From Oxyruncus cristatus (Eukaryota > Chordata > Aves > Passeriformes > Cotingidae), in assembly GCA_013399855.1 (NCBI GenBank), contig VXAY01001039.1, positions 372,325 through 436,324 of the forward strand: a stretch of 64,000 bases of DNA, written 5' to 3'. The notes beneath the pieces were generated by a model. It was not told where the DNA came from. It worked only from the letters and a program-made list of their open reading frames with translations, and did no database searches. The position numbers and the translations under genes were made by a program. Shown piece after piece: positions 1-13,700 of the stretch; the first letter of the stretch is position 1, and each line of letters starts with the position of its first letter.

Positions 1-3000
1 ATTTGTATTACATTTCTCTAGTCAGGACTTACATGCACATGGACATACATACCTACACACTATATCTGTGCAAGTGTGTATACATGTCTCCTGAAATACC
101 CAGGACATTCTCTCTGTAAGTGAGGAGTTACTCCACAGTTAGTAGAAAGGAATTACAAAGCAATATGTTTTAGGGGTTCGACTACTCATCAAGAGATAGG
201 TTTTAGGAAAACAGCTCAAGAACAAATTGAAGACAACTCTGGTGTCAGATGTGTACGTTCATTCAATATTATTCCCTCTTTTCAGTCATGATCCACTTCC
301 GTGACTGTATTAGATAGTCCACCTTGGTTGACTCTGCTACTCTGTACCCTTGCTACTTCTCTCCTTCCAGTTTAAGCAGATACCTCTGGACAAAATGGTA
401 CAGCGGTCGTTGCACTGTCATCTTTGAAGTTTTGGTATCAGTAGAAGGTATGTGCCTCGAAAGAAAGTAGTGTAAACTTCACACCACAAATTTAAAAACC
501 ACTGTCAGAAAAATGGATTACAAATCAAATGAGATGAAGTAAATGTTAATCTGAGCTCCTAGTGCATGCTTAGTTAATTCGAGCACTCTTTCTTCTGTTA
601 AAACATAGTACACATAATTCAGTGTTCCTCAGTGTATTTGTCTATGTATTTGCTCTGTAGTGAATAGGTATCAAAGTTAACCATATACACCAGTGGTGTT
701 ATATTTGGCCTTAGTTCGGAGTTGATGTTTCATTTGATCCCAGATTTGTGCCTCTTTCTGTCAGTACGGGCAAGTTTTCTTTAGACATATATAATTTAAA
801 ACTACCATGGCTGGTGCATTTTCCAGGGATCAGAATCAATACTGATCTTAGTTTGAATATTTTTCTGGTGAGGTTCTTTTTGTGAAGTTCACAACTAATA
901 TGTGTTAAAGCTATTAAAGCTATATCACAGCCTCGTTGACATATTAAATATAGGCATTACTCATTACTATTAACCTTACAACCCTTAAGTAATAAAAATC
1001 CTGCACACATCTTTACTATCTTAAAGTTATACTGTAACATGCAGTATTGTAAAATAGGAAATAAAATACTGTTTGGAAAAAAACATCAAACAGACCTCCA
1101 TTATCTTCCCCAAAGTAGTCTATTAAAATGCTTACACTGTTTAGGGCAGTATCCATTTCCATTTCCATTCAGTTTTTAGAACTCTTTGGAGAGTTCTTGG
1201 GACTGGACAAGTATAGGACACAAGCTGGGACAATCCAAACAGATATTAGTGAGTTTGTGTTCAAACTGTGAGGGTGGTTTGACACTCACATTGTGATTCC
1301 CTGAGCTTGTTTTCTAGAGCTCCAGCAAATGGAGTTGATGCTTCACTAAAGGGAGTAAAGTCTGTTTGTCACTAGGCTGCTGTCAGTCATGAAAGAGACC
1401 ACATTTACCTGCAGTTTTGGTCATGAACAAAGGCTGATTTCTGCAGGCTCCTGCAGGAAGATCTTTATAGGAACTAAGGAAGGACTTTTTTTTTTTTTCC
1501 CAGTAATATTTTTTTTTTGGACTGCCTGCAGACCTTGGAAACATCAAGCTGTCTTTTATCAGAATAACACGTTTGAGTTTTTCTCCATGATCTTAATGTG
1601 TTTTGGAACTTCTGCCCCATTCTTTTTTAAATAAGTCAAGGAGAAGGGATTCTACATTTAAGCTGCCTGCATCTTAATCATTATTTCATGCTGTTCCTAA
1701 GGTGGCTCTCACTTCTTTTCTCCCTTCTTTATTATATTATCATCAAACTTCTCTTGAAGCTTTTTCTCTCGGGACTGCTTGCTTTCATGAATATGGGTAC
1801 TGTCCTGAAAACAAGTCTTCTGATCCACAGGCTCTTTAGCTTGCTTCTAGACTCCTCTGATCATTAGAGACTCTATTCACAAAGAAGAAAAATACAGCTG
1901 AAAGGAAGAATTCCCTTTAGCGACTTCTAGAGGAAATGGGCATTGAAAGGGCAAAGCAGAGATACTGCACCCCTCAGTAATCCAGCCCAGAGATTAATAG
2001 TCAAGATAAAAATAGCAATATATAATTATTCTAACTTCATTTCCTCTCTTGGAAAATATAAGAGCAGGCAAGACCTTCACAACCCTGATTCCCAGGTTGC
2101 TATCTCCCTATCACACTTATGTGACTTGAAGCACATGGAAGCCTTAGTAGTAAAACTAAGTGAATAATTCATGGTTAACAGCTTATTTGATGAATTACTG
2201 AAGCCCCTTTTTCTGTTTGTGCAGAGTTTCTAGCAGATGACAATGTCTTTCAACTTATGTATTATTCACATTTTTTCAACCATATTCTTTTTTTTCCTTA
2301 ACATGCTGATTTACTGCAAGGAACTTTTCAGGTACTGAGCAGTAACAGACTCCGGGCACTACAGCTGGTCCCCAAAGCCATGTGAGGAAACTCTGTCTCC
2401 CAGTTGGCAGAGCATAACCTTTAAAATGAGGAAAAGTTTTCAGAAAAGAGGCAATGCTCATGCTTTGTTTTTCATATAGAGAGGCAGCAACAGCTTTGAA
2501 ATTCCCTATAATTTCTTAATCTTTTCCTTGTCTGGATAACAGAGGCATTGGATGAGGTGTAATTCTAGTTAGATGAAAGGCTGATGTAAAATGTATTGGC
2601 TGTGGGTAGATTTCAGGTTTAAATTTCTCCTGTCACATTCACACAAAGTAATACTTGCCTGTTTATAGACCTGTTAGAAAAGGGGGTGGTAAGGCCCCTA
2701 TCTACTGCTTTTAAGTAATGTTGGAACCACATTAAAAGTGTAGTTTGTTTTTATTTCTGTGAAATTTGTTTTGCTTCTTTGTGTCAAGCATTGTGTCATC
2801 TCACCCCAAATCTTCATCTTTTGGGTGCAAAGCCTTTATGTGCTTGTGAGAAAAAAAGGTTATTAGGATTTGTAAAATGAAATTTTTTTGCAGGAATTCT
2901 GATGGTAAGGTCCTCAGAAACTGTTCTTCAACTGAATATAGGCAATAAAGAGCAGATCTGCACTGGACTCTGTAATGGTACTGACGTTAATGAAGGAAAA

Positions 3001-4911
3001 CTGGGATTGGAAATGGAAATTTGATAAACTGAATAAGGGAAGAATATTTAGTAGTCTGTAGACCAGGCTTAGGTAATGTGTCTGAACCAGAGGTTAAACA
3101 TTATAGCTTTTGTTCACTGTTAATTATCAGGTTTTCTTTGGAGAGACTGTGGATATTTGAGACTTAGTACTTAGAGGGGACAAAGTAAAGTCAAGGGATT
3201 ATTAGTAGGTAACATCCTTAAACATTTAGGAGAGAGAGGAATTTGTAACAGTAACCCTCAGCAATTAATTCTGTAAATGTTTGTTTTCTGTTTTACTGAG
3301 TGTTCTTGTGCTTAGTGAGTTGTCTAACTGTATAGAATTATTTTTATTTATGGAAAGCAAATAAATAAATTGCCATATAATTGACACCATGTTTTATTTT
3401 GACCATTTTTCTTTGAGTAGCGTGGAAGGTGGAAAGTTATGGTCTGATGAGACAGATTCTTGTGTGAACAAGGCATATCTTTTAGCAGAGATATCCTCAG
3501 AGCCCATCTTAGTCTGTTCTGCATTTACTGCTGAGGTGAAGAAATTTGTGCTGCATACCCGGGATATATTACTTCAATTAATGTGAGGAAAAATTAGTAT
3601 TGCTTGTTTCTACGTGAAACATGTTGAGCTAGGAAAGAATTTACAGAAATGGGTATGCAATAAGTTAAGGGTGCAGTTTAACAATGTGTCCAAACTATCT
3701 CACAAGAAATTATGTGGGATTTCACTTGACTTATATCTTCTGATTTTCCTTAGAAAAGGAGTAGTTTCCATAGTAACAGCCACATTACGTGGTTCTATAC
3801 TTATGATACCTCTGAGATAGACCAGCATTGCAAAGAAATATACTTCTCAGTATGTCATACAAAAATCCTGTACTTGTTAGTAAGAAAAATCTTATTTTCA
3901 GCAAAGTGAGACACTTGTTTGAGGTTTCTAGGCTATGGTTAATTTGTTTATACTCTCTTTTTCTGTCCCTCCCTCATTTATTACAGGTAGTGCTTATGTT
4001 GCTGCCTATTAAGATGCCTGACACTTCCCATTGTAGGCTTTTGTCTTCAGCTGCTTACAGCTTTACCAAATATTAACTGTTTAGGCTTATATTTTCTGTT
4101 TGGGGTCTTTGCCTTTTGCAAAGTCCTTTCAGAATATCTCATAGCTGTGCAACTATTTCCAAGAATTATTGTGTCTCTTTTCCTTTTTTCCTTTGCTAAT
4201 TGCTCATTGGTTCTTTTTTTGAAGATTTCTATATTCCTTCTGGGCAAAAACCTAGTGTAGCTTGTACCTTTTGCTGTGTGAACTTTTGGTACTCTCTAAC
4301 TCCCATCCTGAAATTTCCCTCAGTTACAGGTATCTGTAATCTCGTTGATTGAAGTTGATTCCTGACTTGCTTCTGGGAGACCTTGGAAATGTGCTAATAA
4401 AACATACATATATTTATTAAGTGCATGTGTACATACAGACATAGTGCATATATTTACGCACTTAAATAGGTTACACTGGTTGTCTGGAGAATGACGAGTA
4501 TAACAGTACTATTCCATTTGTGTCAGAGGAGTAGGAGATCAGAAATAGCTACTAGAATAATTGGAAAATGAAGATAGGATATAACTTTAGCTCTTAACAA
4601 TTCAACCAGTCAATGAATAATCCGGACTAGTAAGGAGCTCAGTTGTTGGAGAATGTTAATTTGCAGCCTGTTCAGAAGCTGCCATGGAGACTGTTAATAC
4701 ATCAGATATTTCTTAATGAATTTTAAAAACAATGTGCACTTGGTTACTGCAGACTCGAAAGCTGTATTGTGATTCATTCTTGTCAGAAAATGTACTGAGG
4801 TGCTGCTTCTGAGTTCAGTACTCTTCAGTGCGTGCAGAATTATTTCTCCGGTCCTTGGTAGAACACAATGAGATATTTTCTTATATCTTAGTATTTCAGT
4901 ATTGTACTTTA
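1..4911. other. Non-coding AT-rich single-copy DNA, no gene seen
   Basis: No supported gene. Open frames here (for example 1389-1634, 3389-3586 and 3828-4076 on plus, 2276-2461 and 4047-4247 on minus) are 60-82 codons. They have no recognisable domain and are about what chance gives in AT-rich DNA. Small visible items are a short CCATTT-type hexamer repeat near 1151-1168, T-runs near 1485-1520 that inflate one of the frames, and A-runs near 2850. I recognise no transposon, RNA gene or promoter. Confidence 0.6.
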
Positions 4912-4975
4912 TTTTGTGGTGTTTTGTTTTGGTGTTTTTTGTTTGGCTTCTTTGTTTGTTTGTTTGGGATTTGTT
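4912..4975. repeat. T/G-rich low-complexity tract with (TTTG)n
   Basis: The plus strand is almost only T and G across this stretch and includes three tandem GTTT units near 4950-4964. It lies inside the 148-codon open frame at 4828-5274 and supplies that frame's Phe/Leu/Cys-rich, membrane-like segment. This is one reason I do not call the frame a gene. Confidence 0.8.
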
Positions 4976-7346
4976 ATTACAAGCTCTATGTTTATATTGC
5001 TATGCTACAAAATAATGCTGTGTCAAGATACGCGAATTGTCTCTTGAATACTAGTATGGCTTTTTTTTGGTGCAGTGCTCCATCACTGTTAAGTATAGTT
5101 AATTTGGCTGAGCCACAGCACTGCGCAAATAGAGATCCTGACACCCAAATTCTCTCATTGGCAGCTTGGAATATTGCATTGTATTGTATAGACCTAAGTT
5201 ATGCATCATTTACCAAATTCCTTCTGGTTGCACGTTTCTTCCAGCATCCAAAATTGGCAGAAATCTGCTGGTAGACTCCCTCAGCTGTTTCTCCTCTTTC
5301 TGTTTTCTGAAGAGAACACACGTGGGGTTGTAAAGGTCGTGTTATTTAGTACAGAAGTGACAAGTGAACTGTTTGCTCTTGCAGCCTCCCCCATGCTTCT
5401 TTCACAACTGCTGCTTTGATTTGTCACCGGAGTAGTCTCCTCCAGTCACCTCCTTGCATGACTACAGCTAGTGCTTCGTCATTTTGCTTCCTAGTGCGGA
5501 TCTAAAGGGCTCAGTTCATAGCAGTGAACTGCCATTCCTAACCTGTCAGGTAGAAAACAAATCAAACTCAGTAATGCAAGCAAGATCCCAGTAATTCATG
5601 AATGTCTGAAGCACCAAAGATAGCAAAAGATGTATTTGTAGATGGGCATAGGCTGCGTTATACTATCAGTGTAGCACTTTATTTTGACAAGCTAGCAAAT
5701 TTGTGGTTGTTTTCTACCTCAGAAGTTCAATATCTCTCGAACTCCAACTCTGGCATTATTGTTTGGGGCGGTGTGGGACAACAAGTTTGATGTGGGAGAT
5801 TTTCAGAACACAGCAGTGGAGTCACATCTGGGTCCTTAAGTGTACTCGGTCTGAGTGGGGGGCACTGTTTTAGGTCAAGTAAAGGCTACTCAGGGAAATA
5901 AGCAAAAGATAGTAGCCAAAGTACAGGACCAGGTGCTGATCTGTGTTAGGTCACTCCACTGGAAATATGTAGGTCCTTTTTCTTGTAATACCTCTATTAA
6001 GAATTGGGAAGCAGTGTATTGAACACGAGCAGAAAAATAAATGTAGAAGTTTTGTCAGTAGGTTTGGGACTGTATGAAGGTAGCTGAGTGTGTAGTGTTT
6101 TTTTCAATTATGAAAATTTAGAGGAAGGCCTGGAAATAAGAGCTGAAAGGTGAAATAAATAGTCTGCCTAGTTATTTGCTTTTTCCTGTTAGCTGTCTTG
6201 GAATCTCTCTGTGTGTTGTCTTCTCCTCCTAACTCTTTATTTAACCTGGTACGAAAAGGCATAGTAGTGGCTAGAAGCTGAGGTAAGATAAATAAGTTTT
6301 AGGATAGATGTAAGCTTTTAAAAGTGAGAGCAATTTATCAGTAGAACAGTGTGCTGTAGTGGGTATCTGCCTCTTGCAGTCTTCCAGTAGACACTGGATA
6401 TGTTTCTTGTAGATATGCTTAGCACAGAGCTTGATGCAGAGTTGACTAGATTAGAAACTGTGCTGTGTGTATACTAAGTCATCCCATGAGAGGAAAATCT
6501 GTGAGCCTATTGGGAAGAGATTCCCTAACTCCTGTTTCCCTTGGCTGATTGCCTCAGCCTCCCTACTTGACAGTTATTTTAATTTTACCTAGTGTCAATA
6601 CTCTCAAGTAAAATTATTTGAAAGTGTAGATTGATTCTTTCATCTTTCATCAAGTAGGTAAATATATCAAATGAATAATATGTAATATAAAGAACCAATA
6701 TACTGTGTCATTCAAACGGTGTTTTTTAATACTAGATCCCAAAATGACATCAGCTTAGGCATATTTCTGTGTACATACAGAGTTGATTGCACTTATTCTG
6801 CAGATCTGTTTGCTGGATTATTGCCTTGGTTTTCCTCCATATTTTTGAGAGAATTATAATCTGTGCTAAAAACTATGGAACTCACACTTCAAATAATATT
6901 GCTTATTAGGATGAAAATGTGTTTGGGGCCAGATCTGAAGGATCCTAATACTGTGAGGGAGTCAAAAAATTAATGATGAAGTTAATCTTGCTAAAAGCAA
7001 ATAAACATGTTCAGGTGACAAAATAACTTTCTCTGTATGTATTTGTACATTATGTAAAACAATTCATAGTCAGGGAAGTGATGCTGGTTATCTGTTTCCA
7101 TATTAATTAAGGGATAGCTCTTGTTCATATTGTACCTAAGGCTCTGGTTCTTTGGGAGTACAGAGTAGAGGACTAACCGGAGCAGAGCTTCTCTATTTTA
7201 CCTGTTTAAGCACATTTATTTTGAGAGGCAAAGGTAGGTGCCTTGTTTTTGTGCATGGCTGGTGAGGATTCTCTCCAATCCCTTGGAACTATGAAGTGCT
7301 TCTTCTGGTCCCACAGTTTAGACTTGCCTCTTACCACCAGTTTTCT
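4976..7346. other. Non-coding single-copy DNA, no gene seen
   Basis: No supported gene or transposon. A 7-bp perfect inverted repeat (CAGTTCA at 5512-5518 with TGAACTG at 5525-5531, 6-base loop) is visible but short enough to be chance. The frames at 4828-5274, 5201-5419 and 5602-5790 show no known family. Confidence 0.55.
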
Positions 7347-7377
7347 GAAAACATCAGCTCATTGCTCTGATGTTTTC
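7347..7377. repeat. 11-bp perfect hairpin
   Basis: GAAAACATCAG at 7347-7357 is followed after nine bases by its exact reverse complement CTGATGTTTTC at 7367-7377. A TTTT at 7341-7344 and AAAA at 7378-7381 could extend the stem across a 2-base bulge. The size and A/T content fit either a small RNA hairpin or chance. Nothing beside it indicates a microRNA gene. Confidence 0.6.
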
Positions 7378-10300
7378 AAAAGCCAAATAGAATGATTACA
7401 ATGTTAATGTTATTGAGTCAAATGCTGCGGGAAAACCCCACTGCCAGATTATATAATTAAAAGGTCCATGTGTTTTCTGAATTCTCTTTCAGCTTTAATA
7501 TTCCCAACAAAGAAAGAATAAAATGTCTGAAGAAACAGTACACTTGACAGAGAAGTGTTAAAAAGGGTGAGGTAGAGAAACAGTGGGAGACTAAGGCTCT
7601 TGAGGTTGAAAAGAAATGACAGCAAGGAGACTACATGAGAGCTTAGTCGAACCTTGAAGAGGTGATTAGAGAACGTTTATGTGCTATTTCCCTCAGTATC
7701 AGAACCAAAGGAATCCAGGCTTAATGTGACTGAAATAAGTTGTTTTTTTTCCCCATGTGGTGTGTAGGAATTATGTTGTGTGAACATGCATGTGATGCTG
7801 TCAATACCTACAGAATTTAGAAGAAAGGTTCATAGCTAGCTGCTAACTGCAAAAATCTGCGTGGATTGCGTGGATTACCTAGATTACAAAATCTATGAGT
7901 TACTGACCTTTGGAAAGGCAGAAAGATACACAGAAGAGATCTGTGGTTTTGGGACTCTGCATGGGAATTCACTGCAGAGTTGTGGACTTCAGGGATCTTT
8001 GGCTTGCAATATGATTGTGATTTTCCTATTAAACAGGTTATTTTATGGGTATTGTAACCAAAAAGTTGTGCTGATCCAAAAGGAGATCTATCCAATACAA
8101 TATTTGCGTCTTTATAGCAAGTTTTATTGTTACTTACTTAGTTATGTAACTGTTGTTTTCCCTTAATGATTTTAAAGTGAAGTTTGTACTTAATGTTTGT
8201 TTTTAATTACTAAGTTGAGTCTGTCTCCAAAGTAAGGTCTGTCACCTATTTCTGTCTTTAAGTTTCCACATGAGCTTTTTAAGGAGTTTACATAAGGAAG
8301 CAAAAACACAGAATTACCCACAAGGCATATGTGGTTTCTTTAGACTGTTCACACATGATAACAAGGACAGCACTGCAAATGTCAAATTAAAAGATCAGTT
8401 TTGCGCCTGGTATAAACCAACTGTACTATGTTGCCTTCAAGTAGCATGATGCCTTTTATCAGAAAGGAAGCAATAATGAATCCCTGTGCCAATCAACCCT
8501 ACAGACTTGAATGGGAAAGAGGAAAATAGGGGGAACAAATTGCATGGGTAAATACCTCTTTGATAATTTTTTTTCTAACGATATAAGAAAGTTCTTCCAT
8601 TTATAGCATCTGATCATCTGCATTATCATGCTTACAATCCTTTTAATGTACAGCAGTGTTGTTGCAGTGCTAACACATAATCATGCCTTGTCTCAAGGAA
8701 AGTCAGAAGAGAAGAACAGGAGAAAGAATGAGAGGCCAAGCAAACAGAAATAAAGAAGTGAATGTTTTGTGCCTTGTCCTAAATCTCATCAAATTTCCTT
8801 CACCAAAGCCAAGCTTGGTTGCTGTTTGAAATGCTTAAAAGGATTGCTTCCCTCTTACTGATATAAATAATACCATACAACTAGTAGTCACAATAAATGA
8901 GTATCTCTATTTTTAGTTATCTTGCAGGTCGAACTGCTTGCCAAACAAATTTAACATAGTCCCCTTACTGGGAGAACAGGAAAATACTTTCTTGGGTTGT
9001 CTGAGCACTTGGTGTATCTATTAATAATCGTAGATAATGATTAATATATGTATATGGTATAATTTTTAATTATAGGGTGGCAACTATCTAAACTGGAAGC
9101 AACTTAAAAAATATTTACACTTTCTATAATTTTAAGTGATGTCTTATTTGAATGTAGCTTATTTTTGCACTTTAGTGGACTGTAAAAATACTATGGCCAG
9201 CTATAATTCATTCTTCCTTCTCATGCAGTGATAGACTTCCGTAGATCTTCATCTAAATCTAAAACCTTTAATAACATTATAAAATAGATGTATTTTGTTA
9301 TCACTAATACCAAGCATTGCAAATTTTTGTTTTCCTTCCCCCAAGATTTAAAGATCCGTTGTATGTTTAGTTTTAGACGCTGTAATGTATGAACATCTAA
9401 TTCTAGTACCCTCCTTCTCAGCAGGCTACGATTTACCAAGAATATCAGTACCACTGTTTAAGTTCTAGAGCCAGAGAAACAGTGGCAAAGGAGGTTACCA
9501 CAGACAGCAGGGCCCTTGACTGTGATCAGTTAGATTTGTTTTTTCCCGTGTCCTTGTCTATCCTATGGTGTAAACATCATCTTAACACCAGGAACTAAAT
9601 ATTGAAAATTATCTTTTATAACTTGGTGTCGGTGACTTTAAAAGCCTTTAAAATAATAACTGTCCTTTTGTCAAACATTCCATGACAGAGAAAATGGCAA
9701 GTCTTGCAAATGTAACTTCATTTGTGTGAATATCATTCTAGTCTCCAATGTCTCCTGGGTGCTTTCAGAATACAAATCAAGGAATACAGCTCTTGTTAAT
9801 CAGCCTTAAGACTGATCTTCAAAGCAGGGAGAAAAAAAGGAATTCTGTGTTTTAAATGCTTTCTCTTGTGTGGCATTTACATACATGTTGCAATAAAAGG
9901 GGCCTTGCAGGGACCTGTCCCAATTAGTTACTGAAAAACCACAAAACCTCATAAAATATCCTAGCTATATATAAAGCGAAATGTCAGCAGGTATAGACAA
10001 ATGACAGACTGACTGTATCTGTTCAGACTAAAAGGTTTATTGATATTACTCAGGGTTATGTGGTTTTTGTGAAATTAGACCTAGTTTGGCTGAAGAAAAA
10101 TGGACCCTCTTCTCCCTTGTGCTGTTATGTCATTGTCTTTTTCTCTCTTTTTCCTCTTTTTTTTTGATGACATACATAGCTTTTCCTTTTGCTACAATAT
10201 TATGCATTTCTTATCTGAAAAACAGCTTCTGACTATGCTTGTGTTTTAGCATAAGAAAATAGGCAGCACTACCACAGACAAAAGCTGCTTTCTAAATCTG

Positions 10301-10588
10301 GTGTGGTTTTTTTTTTCCTTTTAGTAACTGATTAAAATGAGGTAAGCTCAGATTTTAATAGTTCCACTTCCTCATAACTAGGAAGTTTTCTAAGGAAGTT
10401 TTCATATGGACTTCTCATCATTTTTAATATCACTCTATCAAATGATAGTCAAATGACACCTTTTGAAGATAGGAGAGTTATAAATGTATAAATCCTGTAT
10501 AAATCCTCTCGAGCAATAGGATAGTGGAATATTTTGTGTGTGAAGCTGGATGGAGTACACTTAAGACACTTGGATATTCTCCTTGTTT
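7378..10588. other. Non-coding single-copy DNA, no gene seen
   Basis: No supported gene. The overlapping antisense frames at 7817-8095 (minus) and 7861-8166 (plus) and the minus frame at 9221-9454 resemble no known family and have no promoter-like or CpG-rich sequence nearby. A short direct repeat of AGGAAGTTTTC occurs near 10380-10405. I recognise no transposon. Confidence 0.55.
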
Positions 10589-10725
10589 TTGCTGCTACTT
10601 TAGATAAAATCTTAACCAAGTCATCCATTTGCCTCAGTTTACCAACACCTATAATTTGATTTTGCTGCATTATTGCCTGTAAAACATTTTGAAATAGTTG
10701 AGTAGAAGACTATGCACTACAGACA
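10589..10725 (+). mobile_element. Probable MIR-like (CORE-SINE) remnant
   Basis: The order of short blocks matches the MIR SINE consensus as I remember it: a TGCTGCTACTT block (consensus GCCACTTACT), an ACCAAGTCA block (consensus GGCAAGTCAC), then GCCTCAGTTTACC near 10631-10643 (consensus GCCTCAGTTTCC). Downstream is TGTAAAACATTTTGAAA (consensus TGTAAAGCGCTTTGAGA) near 10678-10694. The tRNA-like head is not recognisable, so this would be a 5'-truncated or decayed copy. MIR-type SINEs were active in early amniotes, so strong divergence is expected. Divergence leaves the family call uncertain. Confidence 0.5.
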
Positions 10726-13700
10726 CACCGTACTGTAAGCATCCGAAGGATAATAATTAATAATGACTGCCCAGTATTTTACCTGAGTTACATTTTAAAA
10801 AAAGCATCTCTTATGGATCAAACATAATTAAATTTTTCATGAAAGAGGAGGAGAACACATATTTATCAATAAATCTCAAATTTTCTTTAAAATTGTTTTG
10901 CCCTAAGAGAGTGACAAAGGAAAAAGGAATGCTTCAGGAGGAAAATGAGAGCATTTTCTCCTAGTCCAATTGCTAAAATTCTAGGAGGTGAGCATTAGAG
11001 TATTGAAATGTAGAAAACTACAAAGGGAAAGCAAACATTTCATTTGGTGATATTAGTGTGTTTTCATTTGTTTATTGAAACATACATATTGGATTCTTCA
11101 GAGTTAATAGAAAACAGCTAACCTCAGGCAGCAAACCAGAGCTGTTTTGAGTGTGTGTGTGTTAGAGTAGATCCTCAGTCATTTGACCCGAAGAAACCAA
11201 GGTGGCACAGTCCTTTGCAGAATAGAGATTGTGCTAAAGTAGAGAATGAGAGAGACTCATTCTTCGGGTTCCATTGCAGCTTGCAAACAATTTATTGAAA
11301 AAATGCTTTTACAGAAAGACTTGTTCTCATCCATTTATACATTCTATCTGCTCTTTCATTTACTCTTTCACATGCTATGTTGCCTCCCTAAACACATTGC
11401 TGCTTCTTTCTCCTCTGCAGAACTTTTGTCACTTCTGTTTCCTGGTGAAAGGGTTGGCAATTGACAGCTCTGCTTCTATTAGCAGTTTTGAGACTGCTTC
11501 TCCTTATCTTCAGCTGACTACAAAATTGTTGTGGCTTTTCAACAGAGAGATTAGTTTGTGAGGATGTTTAACAAACCAGCTAAGAACAAGGTGGAATCAT
11601 TGCTATGAGAGATGCAGCCTCTGCACATCAGCAATTTGCCAGCCACTTGGAAAAAATACTGTTTAATAGTGCTTCACACAGAAAGAGAATGAAACTATCC
11701 TGTTGCTTTCTCAGGTTTATTTTGCACCTCTTGATGTAAAACTGCTTGAGCTAGAAATGGTTACAGTCTACAGTTCATCAGAGCTCTTGAGTTAGTTTAA
11801 TTACTGTTAATTGCTGAGATATTCATTGGCTGATCCTTAGGTGTTCACTGTTTGCAGATCTTAGATTAATGATCCCACCTGGAAAAAAAAAAAACAGTCA
11901 AGATGTTTGGCTGATATTTGACTGTATGACTGGAGTCCTAAACTTCTAAAAAAGGAAATTACTTTCTTGCCCTTGACCTTTCACATTAACGTTTATAGCT
12001 GTTGTTGCATTATTTCAACTCTTTGACAGTTCGAATGTGTTTACAAGGGGTGTAATTCTGCCTGTGTTAATGACTCTTGTTTGCACCTGAATGATTATGT
12101 GTAAATGTGCAAGGGGCAGATTGTCTGAACTTCTTCCCATAACTCAGGCCTTTTTCTATAACTTAAGGACTTCACCAAGAAATCTGAACTCTTACACCTG
12201 CTGGTGGTTCTGAAAAGGAATCTGGACTGGTTGGTAAAACTTCAAGAAGGAAACCACTTGTTAATGCCAAGTGTTTTCAGTTCCCTGTTTCACTATCTGC
12301 TGGAAAATACCTTTTGCTTGCTGGCTTGGTACGTTCCTCCACCCTTTTAGTTTTTTCCCAGGAAATATTTGGAGAATCTGCTTAGGGGAAGCATATTGAA
12401 AAGGGGAAAATATTGGAACTGTGTATAGTTAGAAGATGTTATAAACTGAACTATAGTGACACAGAAGAAGCTGCCATATTCCCTGTAAATAGTATGACCA
12501 CTTAATCTTAGTTAACAAGAAAGAATATCTAGTTAAACAAGAAGTTATTTCATTAAATGCTGGCTGTTTGTATATATCTAACCTCAAATAAATACTGGCT
12601 TTGATTACTTGATTTTATGCAGTCATTTTCTGTGAAAAGGAGCACTATAACCTTTAAGGAAGAAAGCTTATATAGTTGAGATATTTTTTAGCCTACACTT
12701 CTCTTACAGTATCAGTGAAGGAACATGGTTAGCAGATTCTTCTGTCAAGAAACTGTTATGTCACCAAAGAGATGCAACAGAGATGAAACAAGAAAAAGGC
12801 AAGGAGATTAAGGTGGTCAGGGGCTATTAGTCATGCAGGCTTCTGCTTTGTCTAAGATTGCATTCTGTAGGACTGTAAGTCAACTGATGTAAGCAGTAAA
12901 ATGATGACTATTGTGGTGACTGGGGACAAGCACTGAGGTAGTTTGATTGAAAGGTAAGTGGTGATAACGTAGGCTTTTATGTCATGTTCTTCATGCAGAG
13001 ATTCTTATTGTGATCTCAGAGACTGCACTTAGGAGAGTTCCCAACAATATTGTACAGACAATTAAGAATGTAATTAAGAAGATGGACTACTGAAAAAGAA
13101 AATAGTTAATAATTAAAAGCACAATGAGGAAAAGATATATTTTTGGTAAATAAGTACAGGGAGGGAAAAGGAGTAAGTCTTTCCTCAGAGCAATAGAAAA
13201 AGCATTCTTTTAAATCAATCATAAGATGACAAGTAAAGGAAGAGGAAAGAGCCAGTAATAGCAACTGAGGGAAATGAAACAATAAGACTTAGCAGATATG
13301 ATGATAAGGCAGTAGGGGAATTTTTTTGCTTACTCTGGGTTTGAGTAATTATTTTTTTGGACCAATTAGTATTGTGTATACTGAACATAAGGAACATTAT
13401 CAGCTCAGAGATGGCATTTCATAATCAGCACTCTCCTGCCTACTTGCCTGTCACCCAGACTCCTGGATTTTTCCATTTGGGAATGAATCCTAATGATCTT
13501 TTAGGTTTTTTGAAGTCTATGTTTTTGACAGAGTATTGAAAATTTTTTACTATTTCTGCTATATTCTTTTTATATAGATGTCAAAATCAGCATTGAGAAA
13601 ATATGACAGTTAAATGATCATAGTTAAAAGGGTCTCACAAATAGTACTCTAGAGAAGACAGAGAAATTCTGATGAGCTCTGCAGGGGTGTTCTGCACTAA

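Noticed and set aside
4655..4705. CCTGTTCAGAAGCTGCCATGG, faintly like the CR1 CAGGCTGCCCAGGGA block
   Set aside because: No neighbouring CR1 blocks are present and the match is partial.
4828..5274. 148-codon plus-strand frame with a hydrophobic segment
   Set aside because: The start is not ATG, the hydrophobic part is encoded by a T/G-rich low-complexity tract, and the remainder matches no family I know.
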